A stretch of 13,598 nucleotides of DNA from NCBI GenBank assembly GCA_001563995.1, contig LKMV01000018.1:1-13598 (forward strand), written 5' to 3'. Every line of letters starts with the position of its first letter. Within the stretch, counting starts at the first letter, position 1. The DNA comes from Nanohaloarchaea archaeon PL-Br10_U2g16. Its GTDB lineage: Archaea; Nanohalarchaeota; Nanosalinia; Nanosalinales; Nanosalinaceae. Below, piece by piece: positions 1 through 6,203 of this stretch. Under the pieces are notes generated by a model. The model ran no database searches. It worked only from the letters and a program-made list of their open reading frames with translations, and was not told where the DNA came from. The position numbers and the translations under genes are program-made.

Positions 1-2061
1 GATATCAAAGAAAAAGAACAGCTACTGAACTCCGTTAAACATTTGTACTCTCAGGCTTTCAGCAATGAAGCCATTGCACAGAGGGAAAGAAAAGATAAAA
101 GCCATTTCAACGTAGTTGCTGAGATCATAATTAGAGAAGAGATAGAAAGCTCAAAGAAAGTCTCCGGAACCGCGACATCCTTCGATCCAGAGTCCGGAAA
201 CGGCAGTATAGTGGATATAACCTCTGTCTACGGAGAACCTGAAGGAGTATCAAGGAAAGACATTGATCATGATAGATTTATGATCTCCAAACAGAGCTAC
301 GGAATAATAGAGAAGAAAAGAGGAGAGAAAAAGTACAGCCTAGAGCCTAAGGACGGAGAGCTCAAGAAAGAACGTTTAGAAGATGAAAGAAGCTCAGGGC
401 ATAGCCTTACCGAAAATAATATCAGAGAGCTTAGCAGATACGTAGAACAGATAGAGGAGTTAGTAGGAAAACCTGTAGAAGTAGACTGGATATATGATAC
501 CGAAAGTAAACAGTTCTTGGTAGCAGGAGCAAAGATAGAAAATGTGAAGCTAGAGTCAGATAGGAAATCCGTAAACCATTACGAGCTTTTGGAAGAGTCC
601 GAAGTTTTACTTGAAGGAGAGTCCTTAGGAGAAAAAATAATTACAGGAGAGCCTAAGGTTATCAGCTCTCCAACTGAGATCAACAGGCTTGAAGAAGGAG
701 ATATACTAGTAACGGACAGCCTTAATCCTGAATGGAGAGATCTGGTGCAGAAAGCATCAGCAGTTATAACCAACAGAGGTGGAAGAGCATCTGCAGAAGC
801 TCTTTTATGTATAGAAGAAGGAATAGAAGCTGTACTAGGAACAACGGAAGCAACTACAAAGATGGAAAGTTTGGAAGCTATTACCCTAGATGCAGGAGAC
901 GGAAAGGTATGGCTCGGTGAGCTAGAGCATCTATCCGAGACACACAGAAAGGATGAGTTACCTAGTACGGATACCCGGATAATTAAGTCATATTCAGACC
1001 CTGAAAAGTCATTGAGAAGCTCCCATATACCTTCTGAAGGCGGAAAGATCAGTATAGGAGATATAATAAAGAAGAACGGAGAGCATCCTCTTAAAATGAT
1101 ACAAGACGGTAGAGCTGAAGAATATAAGGAGATGATTACTTCCGCTATATCTAAGCTAGCGGTCTCAAACAACGATGGAGAGACCATTGTATCGATGAAC
1201 GGGCTTAGATCTGACGAGATGAGAGAGCTGGAAGGCGGTGAAAGTTTTGAAGATAAAGAAGAGAATCCTTTACTCGGTTTCAGAGGATGTTCAAGGCTGA
1301 ACCACCATAGCTACTCTGAACCGTTAAAACTAGAATGTGAAGCTTTGAAGGAGTCAATCAAAAGGCTTGGAATCGACAGCTTAACAGTATCCTTACCTTT
1401 CTGTAGAAATATTGAGGAAGCCAGAGAAGTGGTTTCATTACTGAGACAGCACGGCCTTGGAAAGGAAGACACAAAGCTATACCTTGAGGTCGGTACGCCC
1501 GGGAATATCATCAGGGCTGAAGAGCTCTCCGAGATTTTTAACGGATTTATCATAGATATAGACAGCCTTACCCAGACGGTTCTAGGCGTGGATAGAGAGA
1601 ACGATACTGTTGGCTCTCTAGCTGATGACCGTGATCCTGCAGTGGCAGAATCAGTCAAACATATGGTACAGAGATCTGAAGACACAGAGATAATCCTAGA
1701 TGGCGACTCAGACCTGGTGCACCAAGACTTCCTAGAGAAGGTTCTTGATTACGGCATAGACTCAGTTATCTTCAGTACTGAGAACTTCTTCAAGAAGAGC
1801 TGGGACCTCCTTGATGCAGAACAGAAGCTGGAGCAAGACCTTGGATATGAGTTTGATGTGGAAGGGATGATGGGTTCGCCAGCCGGAGAAGTGTATGAAG
1901 CGCTGGAAGCCCATGGACACGCTTCCGCACAGAAGCTAAAGAACATCACTCACAACAAGATCGACTCAGAGACCGTCCACCAAGCCCTTGGCTGGCTTGC
2001 AAATGAAGGAAAGATCTCAGTAGAGAACTCAGGCGGAAATGTAGTTTACAAAATAAAATAA
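1..2061 (+). CDS. PEP-synthase-like pseudoenzyme with C-terminal winged helix (5' end outside window)
   Basis: The frame is open from base 1 to the TAA at 2059-2061, so this is the last 686 codons of a gene that begins upstream; the TTG at 43 is internal. Residues below count from that TTG. The order matches phosphoenolpyruvate synthase: end of the ATP-grasp domain (~1-170), phosphohistidine swivelling domain (~205-290), PEP/pyruvate-binding barrel (~320-600). Family landmarks remain, such as TNRGGRASAEAL, NPLLGFRGCSR and LTQTVLGVDR. The chemistry appears lost: the phospho-His position of GGRTCHAA is Ala251, the CGQ cysteine is Asp553, the barrel metal ligands (Glu of EIPSN, Asp of NDLTQ) are Gly484 and Ser508, and QARP of ATP-grasp is AGAK (161-164). 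Residues ~610-672 resemble the DUF2582 winged helix (SPAGEVYEALEAHG, ALGWLANEGKI). The frame has no internal stop, so a repurposed protein is more likely than a decaying gene. Family placement is confident; lack of PEP synthase activity is inference. Confidence 0.85.
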   Translation, partial: DIKEKEQLLNSVKHLYSQAFSNEAIAQRERKDKSHFNVVAEIIIREEIESSKKVSGTATSFDPESGNGSIVDITSVYGEPEGVSRKDIDHDRFMISKQSYGIIEKKRGEKKYSLEPKDGELKKERLEDERSSGHSLTENNIRELSRYVEQIEELVGKPVEVDWIYDTESKQFLVAGAKIENVKLESDRKSVNHYELLEESEVLLEGESLGEKIITGEPKVISSPTEINRLEEGDILVTDSLNPEWRDLVQKASAVITNRGGRASAEALLCIEEGIEAVLGTTEATTKMESLEAITLDAGDGKVWLGELEHLSETHRKDELPSTDTRIIKSYSDPEKSLRSSHIPSEGGKISIGDIIKKNGEHPLKMIQDGRAEEYKEMITSAISKLAVSNNDGETIVSMNGLRSDEMRELEGGESFEDKEENPLLGFRGCSRLNHHSYSEPLKLECEALKESIKRLGIDSLTVSLPFCRNIEEAREVVSLLRQHGLGKEDTKLYLEVGTPGNIIRAEELSEIFNGFIIDIDSLTQTVLGVDRENDTVGSLADDRDPAVAESVKHMVQRSEDTEIILDGDSDLVHQDFLEKVLDYGIDSVIFSTENFFKKSWDLLDAEQKLEQDLGYEFDVEGMMGSPAGEVYEALEAHGHASAQKLKNITHNKIDSETVHQALGWLANEGKISVENSGGNVVYKIK

Positions 2062-2071
2062 AGGAAAGAGG
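2046..2071 (-). terminator. T-rich termination tract for the minus-strand gene ending at 2072
   Basis: Read on the minus strand, the bases just after the stop of the 2072-2494 gene are pyrimidine-rich (CTCTTTCC, then TTTATTTTATTTTG). Archaeal RNA polymerase terminates on such T-rich runs without needing a hairpin. The tract overlaps the end of the convergent plus-strand gene. Only composition and position support it. Confidence 0.35.
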
Positions 2072-2494
2072 TTACCTTACTTGAATGATGTTTCTGGTAA
2101 CCTGTTCGCCGCTGTGGAACACTTCTAGGAAGTAAGTTCCATGATCTATCTGTTCTGTCTCTGCATCGTAGACTACTGATGCAAGGCAGTCGTGTTCAAA
2201 GTCTTCAGGCTCTTCTAGTCCTGTATCCTCTATCTCCAACCTAATCAGATTATCGCTCTGTGTGAAAGAGTAACTCAGCTCGGAGTTAGGATTCGCTATA
2301 GGATAATGTCCGTCAAACCTGATAGTATTGTCCTGTCTTAACTCGAAATGTGACTCTGCCTGATCGTCCACCTGGCATTCTGTCTCTAGATCTGTGAACG
2401 TTATCTCATCGTCTGCAAGGCTTAGTCCTGTGAAAAGGACCAGTCCTAAACCGATCAATGCGGCAACTGTTACCACGGGTAAGAACTTATTCAT
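2072..2494 (-). CDS. small secreted or membrane-anchored protein, unknown function
   Basis: A 140-residue acidic protein starting at the ATG at 2494. Residues 4-27 form one hydrophobic segment (PVVTVAALIGLGLVLFTGLSLA) followed by ADD, as in an archaeal signal peptide or an uncleaved N-terminal anchor, so the rest should be extracellular. The mature part has two cysteines (ETECQ and HDCLA) that could form one disulfide, and alternating polar/hydrophobic stretches typical of a small beta-sandwich. I recognise no family. It stands alone, convergent with the PEP-synthase-like gene (10 nt gap) and divergent from the gene at 2599. A TATA-like box lies 28 nt upstream of the ATG, so the message is probably leaderless. 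The coding call rests on the intact frame, signal-like N terminus and promoter. Confidence 0.75.
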   Translation of the reverse strand: MNKFLPVVTVAALIGLGLVLFTGLSLADDEITFTDLETECQVDDQAESHFELRQDNTIRFDGHYPIANPNSELSYSFTQSDNLIRLEIEDTGLEEPEDFEHDCLASVVYDAETEQIDHGTYFLEVFHSGEQVTRNIIQVR

Positions 2495-2517
2495 ATTATT
2501 GTTATTACCCAGTAATC

Positions 2518-2527
2518 TTTTTATTTA
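2518..2527 (-). promoter_or_regulatory. TATA box of the small secreted protein gene
   Basis: The minus strand reads TAAATAAAAA, centred about 28 nt upstream of the ATG at 2494. This fits an archaeal TATA box directing initiation at or next to the start codon (leaderless mRNA). No Shine-Dalgarno sequence precedes the ATG. Confidence 0.5.
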
Positions 2528-2569
2528 TGTCAGACTGACAACATTTAGTCCAGAGAACTCCCGGATTAT

Positions 2570-2578
2570 TTTTTATAT
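2570..2578 (+). promoter_or_regulatory. TATA box of the 135-residue acidic protein gene
   Basis: TTTTTATAT is centred about 25 nt before the ATG at 2599, the spacing expected between an archaeal TATA box and its start site, again implying a leaderless message. The divergent promoter for 2494 lies about 50 nt away in the same short intergenic region. Confidence 0.55.
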
Positions 2579-2598
2579 CTAGGGAAGAAATCTAGCTT

Positions 2599-3006
2599 AT
2601 GACTGTCAAACTTTGGATGGTTTTTGAAGCCGTAGGAGCTGAAGAAGATGCAGTAGAAAAATCACTTACCGACCACCTTGAAGCTATGGAGTCGGAAGAT
2701 GATATAGAGATTACCAGAAAACAGGAAGGGACCACTGAACACGTAGAAGATCCGCACCCTAGCCTTGATGAAGGCTATACAAAGGTTCTTGAGATTGAAG
2801 CAGATTTTGATAGCTTCAAAAAGGCTATTAACTCCGTAATAAACTACGGCCCTACATACGTCCAGGTTGAAGGCCCGGATCATATAGATATGGGTCTTAA
2901 AGAAGCTCAGGAAACGCTTCAGAGTGTTGCCACCACGATGCATCAGTATGCACAGATGGGAGCAGGCGGAGTTTTGATTTCTAGAGAAGCTCAGAAGGAC
3001 TCATAA
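2599..3006 (+). CDS. conserved-type acidic protein, unknown function
   Basis: A 135-residue soluble acidic protein with no signal peptide or membrane segment. The N terminus (VKLWMVFEAVGAEEDAVEKSL) and the middle (KVLEIEADFDSFKKAINSVINYGPTYVQVEGPD) look like an alpha/beta fold with beta-alpha-beta alternation. The last third (LKEAQETLQSVATTMHQYAQM) is a likely amphipathic helix. The stretch YGPTYVQVEGPDHIDM followed by a long helix reminds me of uncharacterised small proteins in DPANN genomes; this is recollection, not a search result. The start is fixed by the TATA box 25 nt upstream. The membrane regulator gene begins 32 nt downstream on the same strand and may be partly co-transcribed with it. 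Confidence 0.8.
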   Translation: MTVKLWMVFEAVGAEEDAVEKSLTDHLEAMESEDDIEITRKQEGTTEHVEDPHPSLDEGYTKVLEIEADFDSFKKAINSVINYGPTYVQVEGPDHIDMGLKEAQETLQSVATTMHQYAQMGAGGVLISREAQKDS

Positions 3007-3007
3007 C

Positions 3008-3017
3008 CTATTTATTG
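3008..3017 (+). promoter_or_regulatory. TATA box of the membrane winged-helix regulator gene
   Basis: CTATTTATTG is centred about 26 nt upstream of the ATG at 3039 and starts 2 nt after the stop codon of the preceding gene, so the regulator can be transcribed separately as a leaderless message. An AGGT close to the ATG (3031-3034) could also serve read-through transcripts. Confidence 0.45.
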
Positions 3018-3038
3018 ATTGGTACAAAAAAGGTTTTT

Positions 3039-3932
3039 ATGAAAAAACTGTTTCTCCTAGGGCTAATTCTATCCTTGATAGCAGCTTCCGGAGCCACAAC
3101 AGTAGAGTCCGAAACCGTTACCGTAGATCTGGAGAGCTATGAAGTGGATGTAGAAGTTGAACTAGATGATATGAACTCCGATACCTTCAGCTATACCACC
3201 TCCTACACTGTAAACGATGATGTAGAAGCCGTTATAAATGGAGAACAGAGAGACTGTTCTGTGGAAAACCTTCAGCTAGGATCAGTTATCAGATGTCCTG
3301 TGGAGCAACAGGGAAACCTTACGGCAGATTTGAAGTTTACAACAGACGACATAGTAGATACTAGGAACTCAGTTAACATATTCCAGTTCAGAAAGACTTT
3401 TTCAACTTTAACAGATCAGTTTCAGCTTAATGTAGTACTACCTGCCGGGACAGGTATAGTCGATCAGAACAATGTTTCTACTCCAACAGTAATCCCTGAA
3501 AATTACGAGATTGGGAGTACAGGTAGGAGAATTACGGTTACCTGGAACGTAGAACCGGATTTGGGAGAGTCAATCGAGTTCCAGCTTATGTTTGAAGAGC
3601 TTAGAGAAGATATATTCGGATACGAAAGGTATATGCTGTTTGGAGCTGTAGCAGTAACAGCCATTTTAATAGCTCTTTATACCCTAAGAAGGTTAAACCG
3701 AGACGATATAGAAAGTATTTACGAAGATCTTTCAGACGATGAAATAGATCTCCTTGAAACTATCAGAGATAACGAAGGAGAGATTTTACAGAAAGACATT
3801 GTCGACAAATCTGATTACTCCAAAGCTAAGATATCTGAGATTGTATCCTCACTTGAGGAGAAAGAAGTTATTGTAAAGGAGAAAGATGGGCGAAGCAACA
3901 AAATCAAGATAGATGGACGTTTCCGTTACTAA
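3039..3932 (+). CDS. membrane-anchored winged-helix transcriptional regulator
   Basis: A 297-residue protein. An in-frame TTG at 3015 would add 8 residues, but ATG 3039 is preferred: it puts the hydrophobic segment FLLGLILSLIAASG at residues 5-18, as in a signal peptide, and sits 26 nt after a TATA box. Residues ~20-195 form a beta-rich acidic ectodomain with two cysteines (C73, C86) that could pair. A transmembrane helix follows (~199-217, MLFGAVAVTAILIALYTL), then the positive-inside residues RRLNR, then a cytoplasmic winged helix (~232-293) with DEIDLLETIRDNEGEI, a recognition helix around DYSKAKISEIVSSLEEKEVI and a basic wing KEKDGRSNKIKI. This ectodomain-TM-wHTH layout is common in euryarchaea and suggests direct coupling of a surface signal to transcription. 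The target genes are unknown. Its stop codon overlaps the stop of the convergent gene. Confidence 0.85.
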   Translation: MKKLFLLGLILSLIAASGATTVESETVTVDLESYEVDVEVELDDMNSDTFSYTTSYTVNDDVEAVINGEQRDCSVENLQLGSVIRCPVEQQGNLTADLKFTTDDIVDTRNSVNIFQFRKTFSTLTDQFQLNVVLPAGTGIVDQNNVSTPTVIPENYEIGSTGRRITVTWNVEPDLGESIEFQLMFEELREDIFGYERYMLFGAVAVTAILIALYTLRRLNRDDIESIYEDLSDDEIDLLETIRDNEGEILQKDIVDKSDYSKAKISEIVSSLEEKEVIVKEKDGRSNKIKIDGRFRY

Positions 3933-4252
3933 CCGGCCTGTGCTATCGGAATCCATCTTACCAGTCCTTCATTTACTGTCTTACATGCACATCTGAGCTC
4001 CGCATCATCCCTTATCTCTTCAGGAATATCAAGATCTGCCCGATCAGAGTCGTAACAAGCTACGTTTCCTTCAAAATCCTGTTGCTGTTTTATCTCTTGC
4101 TCTATGTCACCACAGAACTGATTATCTTCGGCTTCTTCATATGTAATATAAAATGATACACCTCCTAAAGCCATACCCGAAAAGATAGAAAGTATCAACG
4201 CTATACCAAAGATATTATCGATGAAAAACTGTCTTAAGCCGTCAACACCCAT
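3929..4252 (-). CDS. small single-pass membrane protein with four cysteines
   Basis: A 107-residue protein when started at the ATG at 4252, which lies 1 nt after the TGA of the upstream thioredoxin-like gene and follows AGGGG, suggesting translational coupling. Starts at 4270 or 4300 are also in frame and would overlap the upstream gene by 17 or 47 nt. A hydrophobic helix spans about residues 14-38 (IFGIALILSIFSGMALGGVSFYI), followed by an acidic tail with four cysteines (FCGD, ACYD and the pair in RCACK). With the preceding basic residues inside, the tail should be extracellular, where it could form two disulfides. I do not recognise a family. Its position behind a membrane thioredoxin-like gene suggests the two products act together, possibly as partner and substrate; this is inference. 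It ends tail to tail with the regulator gene, with overlapping stop codons. Confidence 0.7.
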   Translation of the reverse strand: MGVDGLRQFFIDNIFGIALILSIFSGMALGGVSFYITYEEAEDNQFCGDIEQEIKQQQDFEGNVACYDSDRADLDIPEEIRDDAELRCACKTVNEGLVRWIPIAQAG

Positions 4253-4253
4253 T

Positions 4254-4934
4254 TCAATCAGACCCCTCATTGATGTATTTCTCTTCGTAAAGCTTTTCAA
4301 CTTCCTCTAAAGATTGGAAGCCTTCATACAGCTCTCCTTCGACGACAATTGAAGGATAACGTGTTACGTTGTAGTTCTGCTCTAAAGTTTCTATGTTCTC
4401 CACTCCTAGATCTGTATCTAGAGGATGGACCCTTACATCTTCAGAGTTCTCTCTCCTGAAGAAGTTTAGAACAGTTCCTTGGTCCTCACAGGCATCACAT
4501 TCCTCATTTGAGTAAAAGTATATGATCTCAAAGAACTCCTGGCCCTCACATTTCTCCCTAACCTGTCTGAGATCTAACATATTCTGTATTACTGCATTCA
4601 TGTAATCTCCTTTTACAGTTTCATATCTACCATTAGATATCCTCTCCCCGTCCTCGTAAGATTCTACCGCCTCCCTCAGATCTCTTATCTCCGATACCGT
4701 TGATTTTCTCAGTTCGTTGATCGCTTCACACTGTTGGGACTCTAACTCTTTATCAAGCTGGAAATCATTAGAGAGCGCTCTCTGTTCATTTTCCAAATCT
4801 TCTACCCTTTGTTCCAGAGCGCTTACTTTATGTTCGTTAAACTGGTAGCCTGCAACAAATATTCCTGTGAACAACAGAGCTGAAACTACCAGCGCAAAAC
4901 CTAGGTACTTCCATCCTACATCTCTATTCACCAT
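4254..4934 (-). CDS. membrane-anchored thioredoxin-like protein (CDAC motif)
   Basis: A 226-residue protein: N-terminal transmembrane helix (~10-30, YLGFALVVSALLFTGIFVAGY), a heptad-like acidic coiled coil (~36-95), a linker, then a thioredoxin-fold domain (~133-220). The domain has the expected beta strand FFEIIYFYSNEEC, the redox motif C146-D-A-C149 and the cis-proline loop TRYPS (P194). Two other cysteines, C69 and C129, lie in the stalk and could form or exchange a disulfide. Topology predicts that the thioredoxin domain is outside, so the protein is probably an oxidoreductase or disulfide isomerase for surface proteins; the direction of electron flow cannot be read from sequence. ATG 4934 overlaps the glycosyltransferase stop by 7 nt and is preceded by a near-perfect Shine-Dalgarno site, so translation is coupled to the glycosyltransferase. 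Confidence 0.88.
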   Translation of the reverse strand: MVNRDVGWKYLGFALVVSALLFTGIFVAGYQFNEHKVSALEQRVEDLENEQRALSNDFQLDKELESQQCEAINELRKSTVSEIRDLREAVESYEDGERISNGRYETVKGDYMNAVIQNMLDLRQVREKCEGQEFFEIIYFYSNEECDACEDQGTVLNFFRRENSEDVRVHPLDTDLGVENIETLEQNYNVTRYPSIVVEGELYEGFQSLEEVEKLYEEKYINEGSD

Positions 4935-6145
4935 TTCTTTACACCTCCTCTAAGTTCCTCGATTATTGCCGAAATCCAGAACACTGCGAACAGTGTTCCA
5001 TAAATGCCTAGGAACAGTAGATAATGAACTTTCCTTTCCCAAATATTTAAATCTTCCTCTGCCGTTCTTAGGCTCAAAAACAACATAGTTATCCCTAAGA
5101 TGCCTAGTACCGCCAAAAATATATGGAATACTGAAAGACTCTGAAGACTAACGTTCAACGTCAAGGGAAGAGATCCTAACAGCATATAGGTATTGATAAG
5201 CTGTAAGCCTGTATCAACCATCCTGTAGCTCAGATGGAAGAACAGAAAGACAACAACCGACACCCAGAGAATGTTGAAAGGAAGGATGATCATCCCTAGG
5301 TTGCCGTACTTAGGGTTAAACCAAAGCTCGTTATAATCAATCATGTTGTTCAGGTATCCGCGGTACCACCTTACCCTCTGTCTTATCAGAGCTCTAAAGC
5401 TCGCTGGAGAGATTGTCTCCACATAAGCATTTGTGCTATTCTTAATCTTACCGCCGTTCTTGAAGATTCTGAAAGCAATCTCCATATCCTCAGTTAAGGT
5501 TTCCTCGTCCCAGCCACCAAGCTCTTTCAGATGCTCTGTATCATATATACTTCCCGGTCCTGGTAGCACCCACTGTGAGTCAAAGATAGAGAAAAGCTTT
5601 CTCAAAAATATATTGTAGACGTATTCCGCCCATATAACCTTTTGAGCCAATGTAGTAGGATTTCTAACCTTTATCGCTGTTGAAACACCTTTTACCTCCT
5701 CGTCTTCAAAATAACCAACTAGGGATTTCGTAAGCTGAGACTCAGGAAACGAATCCGCATCCATACAGCCAACCAACTCTGTCTCAACCCTTTCCAGAGC
5801 CATATTTATCGAGCTGGCCTTACCTGAGTTCTCCTTATCTATAATCTCTATCCTGTCCTTGAACTCTTTCATCTTTTCAAGAGTACCGTCTTCTGAGCCA
5901 TCGTTTATAGCTATAATATCCAGTTTTTCATCAGGATAATCCTGATTTAGAAGAGATTCCAGACATTCAGTTATGTAATCCTCTTCATTATATGCAGGAA
6001 CTAAGAATGTTACAGAAGGTAGTTTCGATGGCTTTGGATCGTCTTGAATCTTACCGCGGTTAAAGTAGTAAACCGACAGCCAAAGTGATGCTGCAAAAAG
6101 CATAAGTCCAAAAATACCCATGTAAATCGCCGTAACAGCATCCAT
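4928..6145 (-). CDS. processive-type family 2 glycosyltransferase, membrane-bound
   Basis: A 405-residue protein. A TTG at 6163 would add 6 residues, but ATG 6145 has AGGTGA 7 nt upstream and is preferred. A first transmembrane helix (~4-28) precedes a cytosolic GT-A domain with the family 2 signatures: FLVPAYNEEDY, the UDP-binding Asp in NDGSEDGT (D82), the metal-binding D129-A-D131, the acceptor-site TED (E219, D220) and RQRVRW (255-260), the Q-x-x-R-W signature of cellulose, chitin, hyaluronan and poly-N-acetylglucosamine synthases. Three or four transmembrane helices follow (~285-395). This supports synthesis and export of a surface polysaccharide from UDP-sugars, though the sugar cannot be told. 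It lies downstream of truD (58 nt) and overlaps the thioredoxin-like gene, with which it probably forms a functional pair in the envelope. Confidence 0.9.
   Translation of the reverse strand: MDAVTAIYMGIFGLMLFAASLWLSVYYFNRGKIQDDPKPSKLPSVTFLVPAYNEEDYITECLESLLNQDYPDEKLDIIAINDGSEDGTLEKMKEFKDRIEIIDKENSGKASSINMALERVETELVGCMDADSFPESQLTKSLVGYFEDEEVKGVSTAIKVRNPTTLAQKVIWAEYVYNIFLRKLFSIFDSQWVLPGPGSIYDTEHLKELGGWDEETLTEDMEIAFRIFKNGGKIKNSTNAYVETISPASFRALIRQRVRWYRGYLNNMIDYNELWFNPKYGNLGMIILPFNILWVSVVVFLFFHLSYRMVDTGLQLINTYMLLGSLPLTLNVSLQSLSVFHIFLAVLGILGITMLFLSLRTAEEDLNIWERKVHYLLFLGIYGTLFAVFWISAIIEELRGGVKKW
4942..4950 (-). promoter_or_regulatory. strong Shine-Dalgarno site of the thioredoxin-like gene
   Basis: The minus strand reads GAGGAGGTG followed by 7 nt and the ATG at 4934. 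It matches the complement of the archaeal 16S rRNA 3' end and lies inside the last codons of the glycosyltransferase gene. It decides the start of the thioredoxin-like protein. Confidence 0.7.
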
Positions 6146-6152
6146 TTCTATC

Positions 6153-6158
6153 TCACCT
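6153..6158 (-). promoter_or_regulatory. Shine-Dalgarno site fixing the glycosyltransferase start
   Basis: AGGTGA on the minus strand, 7 nt before ATG 6145. It lies inside the reading frame if the TTG at 6163 is used, so it argues for the ATG. Confidence 0.55.
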
Positions 6159-6174
6159 AACAACTTATTAATCC

Positions 6175-6190
6175 GGTCTTTTATTAAATC
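6175..6190 (-). promoter_or_regulatory. possible TATA box of the glycosyltransferase gene set
   Basis: The minus strand reads GATTTAATAAAAGACC in the gap between truD and the glycosyltransferase, centred about 38 nt upstream of ATG 6145. It could start an envelope transcript separate from pth2-truD with a short leader. Spacing is only approximate. Confidence 0.4.
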
Positions 6191-6203
6191 AAACCACAGC
6201 TCT

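Noticed and set aside
43..45. TTG at 43 as the true start of the PEP-synthase-like gene
   Set aside because: The frame is open and protein-like to base 1 (KEKEQLLNSVKH matches the family just before this point), and most of the ATP-grasp domain is missing, so the gene begins upstream of the window.
579..1187. 202-codon minus-strand frame inside the PEP-synthase-like gene
   Set aside because: The Ser-rich composition is typical of antisense frames, and the plus-strand frame has clear family similarity across the same bases.
3015..3017. TTG at 3015 as the start of the membrane regulator
   Set aside because: It would fall inside the TATA box and place extra polar residues before the signal peptide; ATG 3039 fits promoter spacing and signal peptide.
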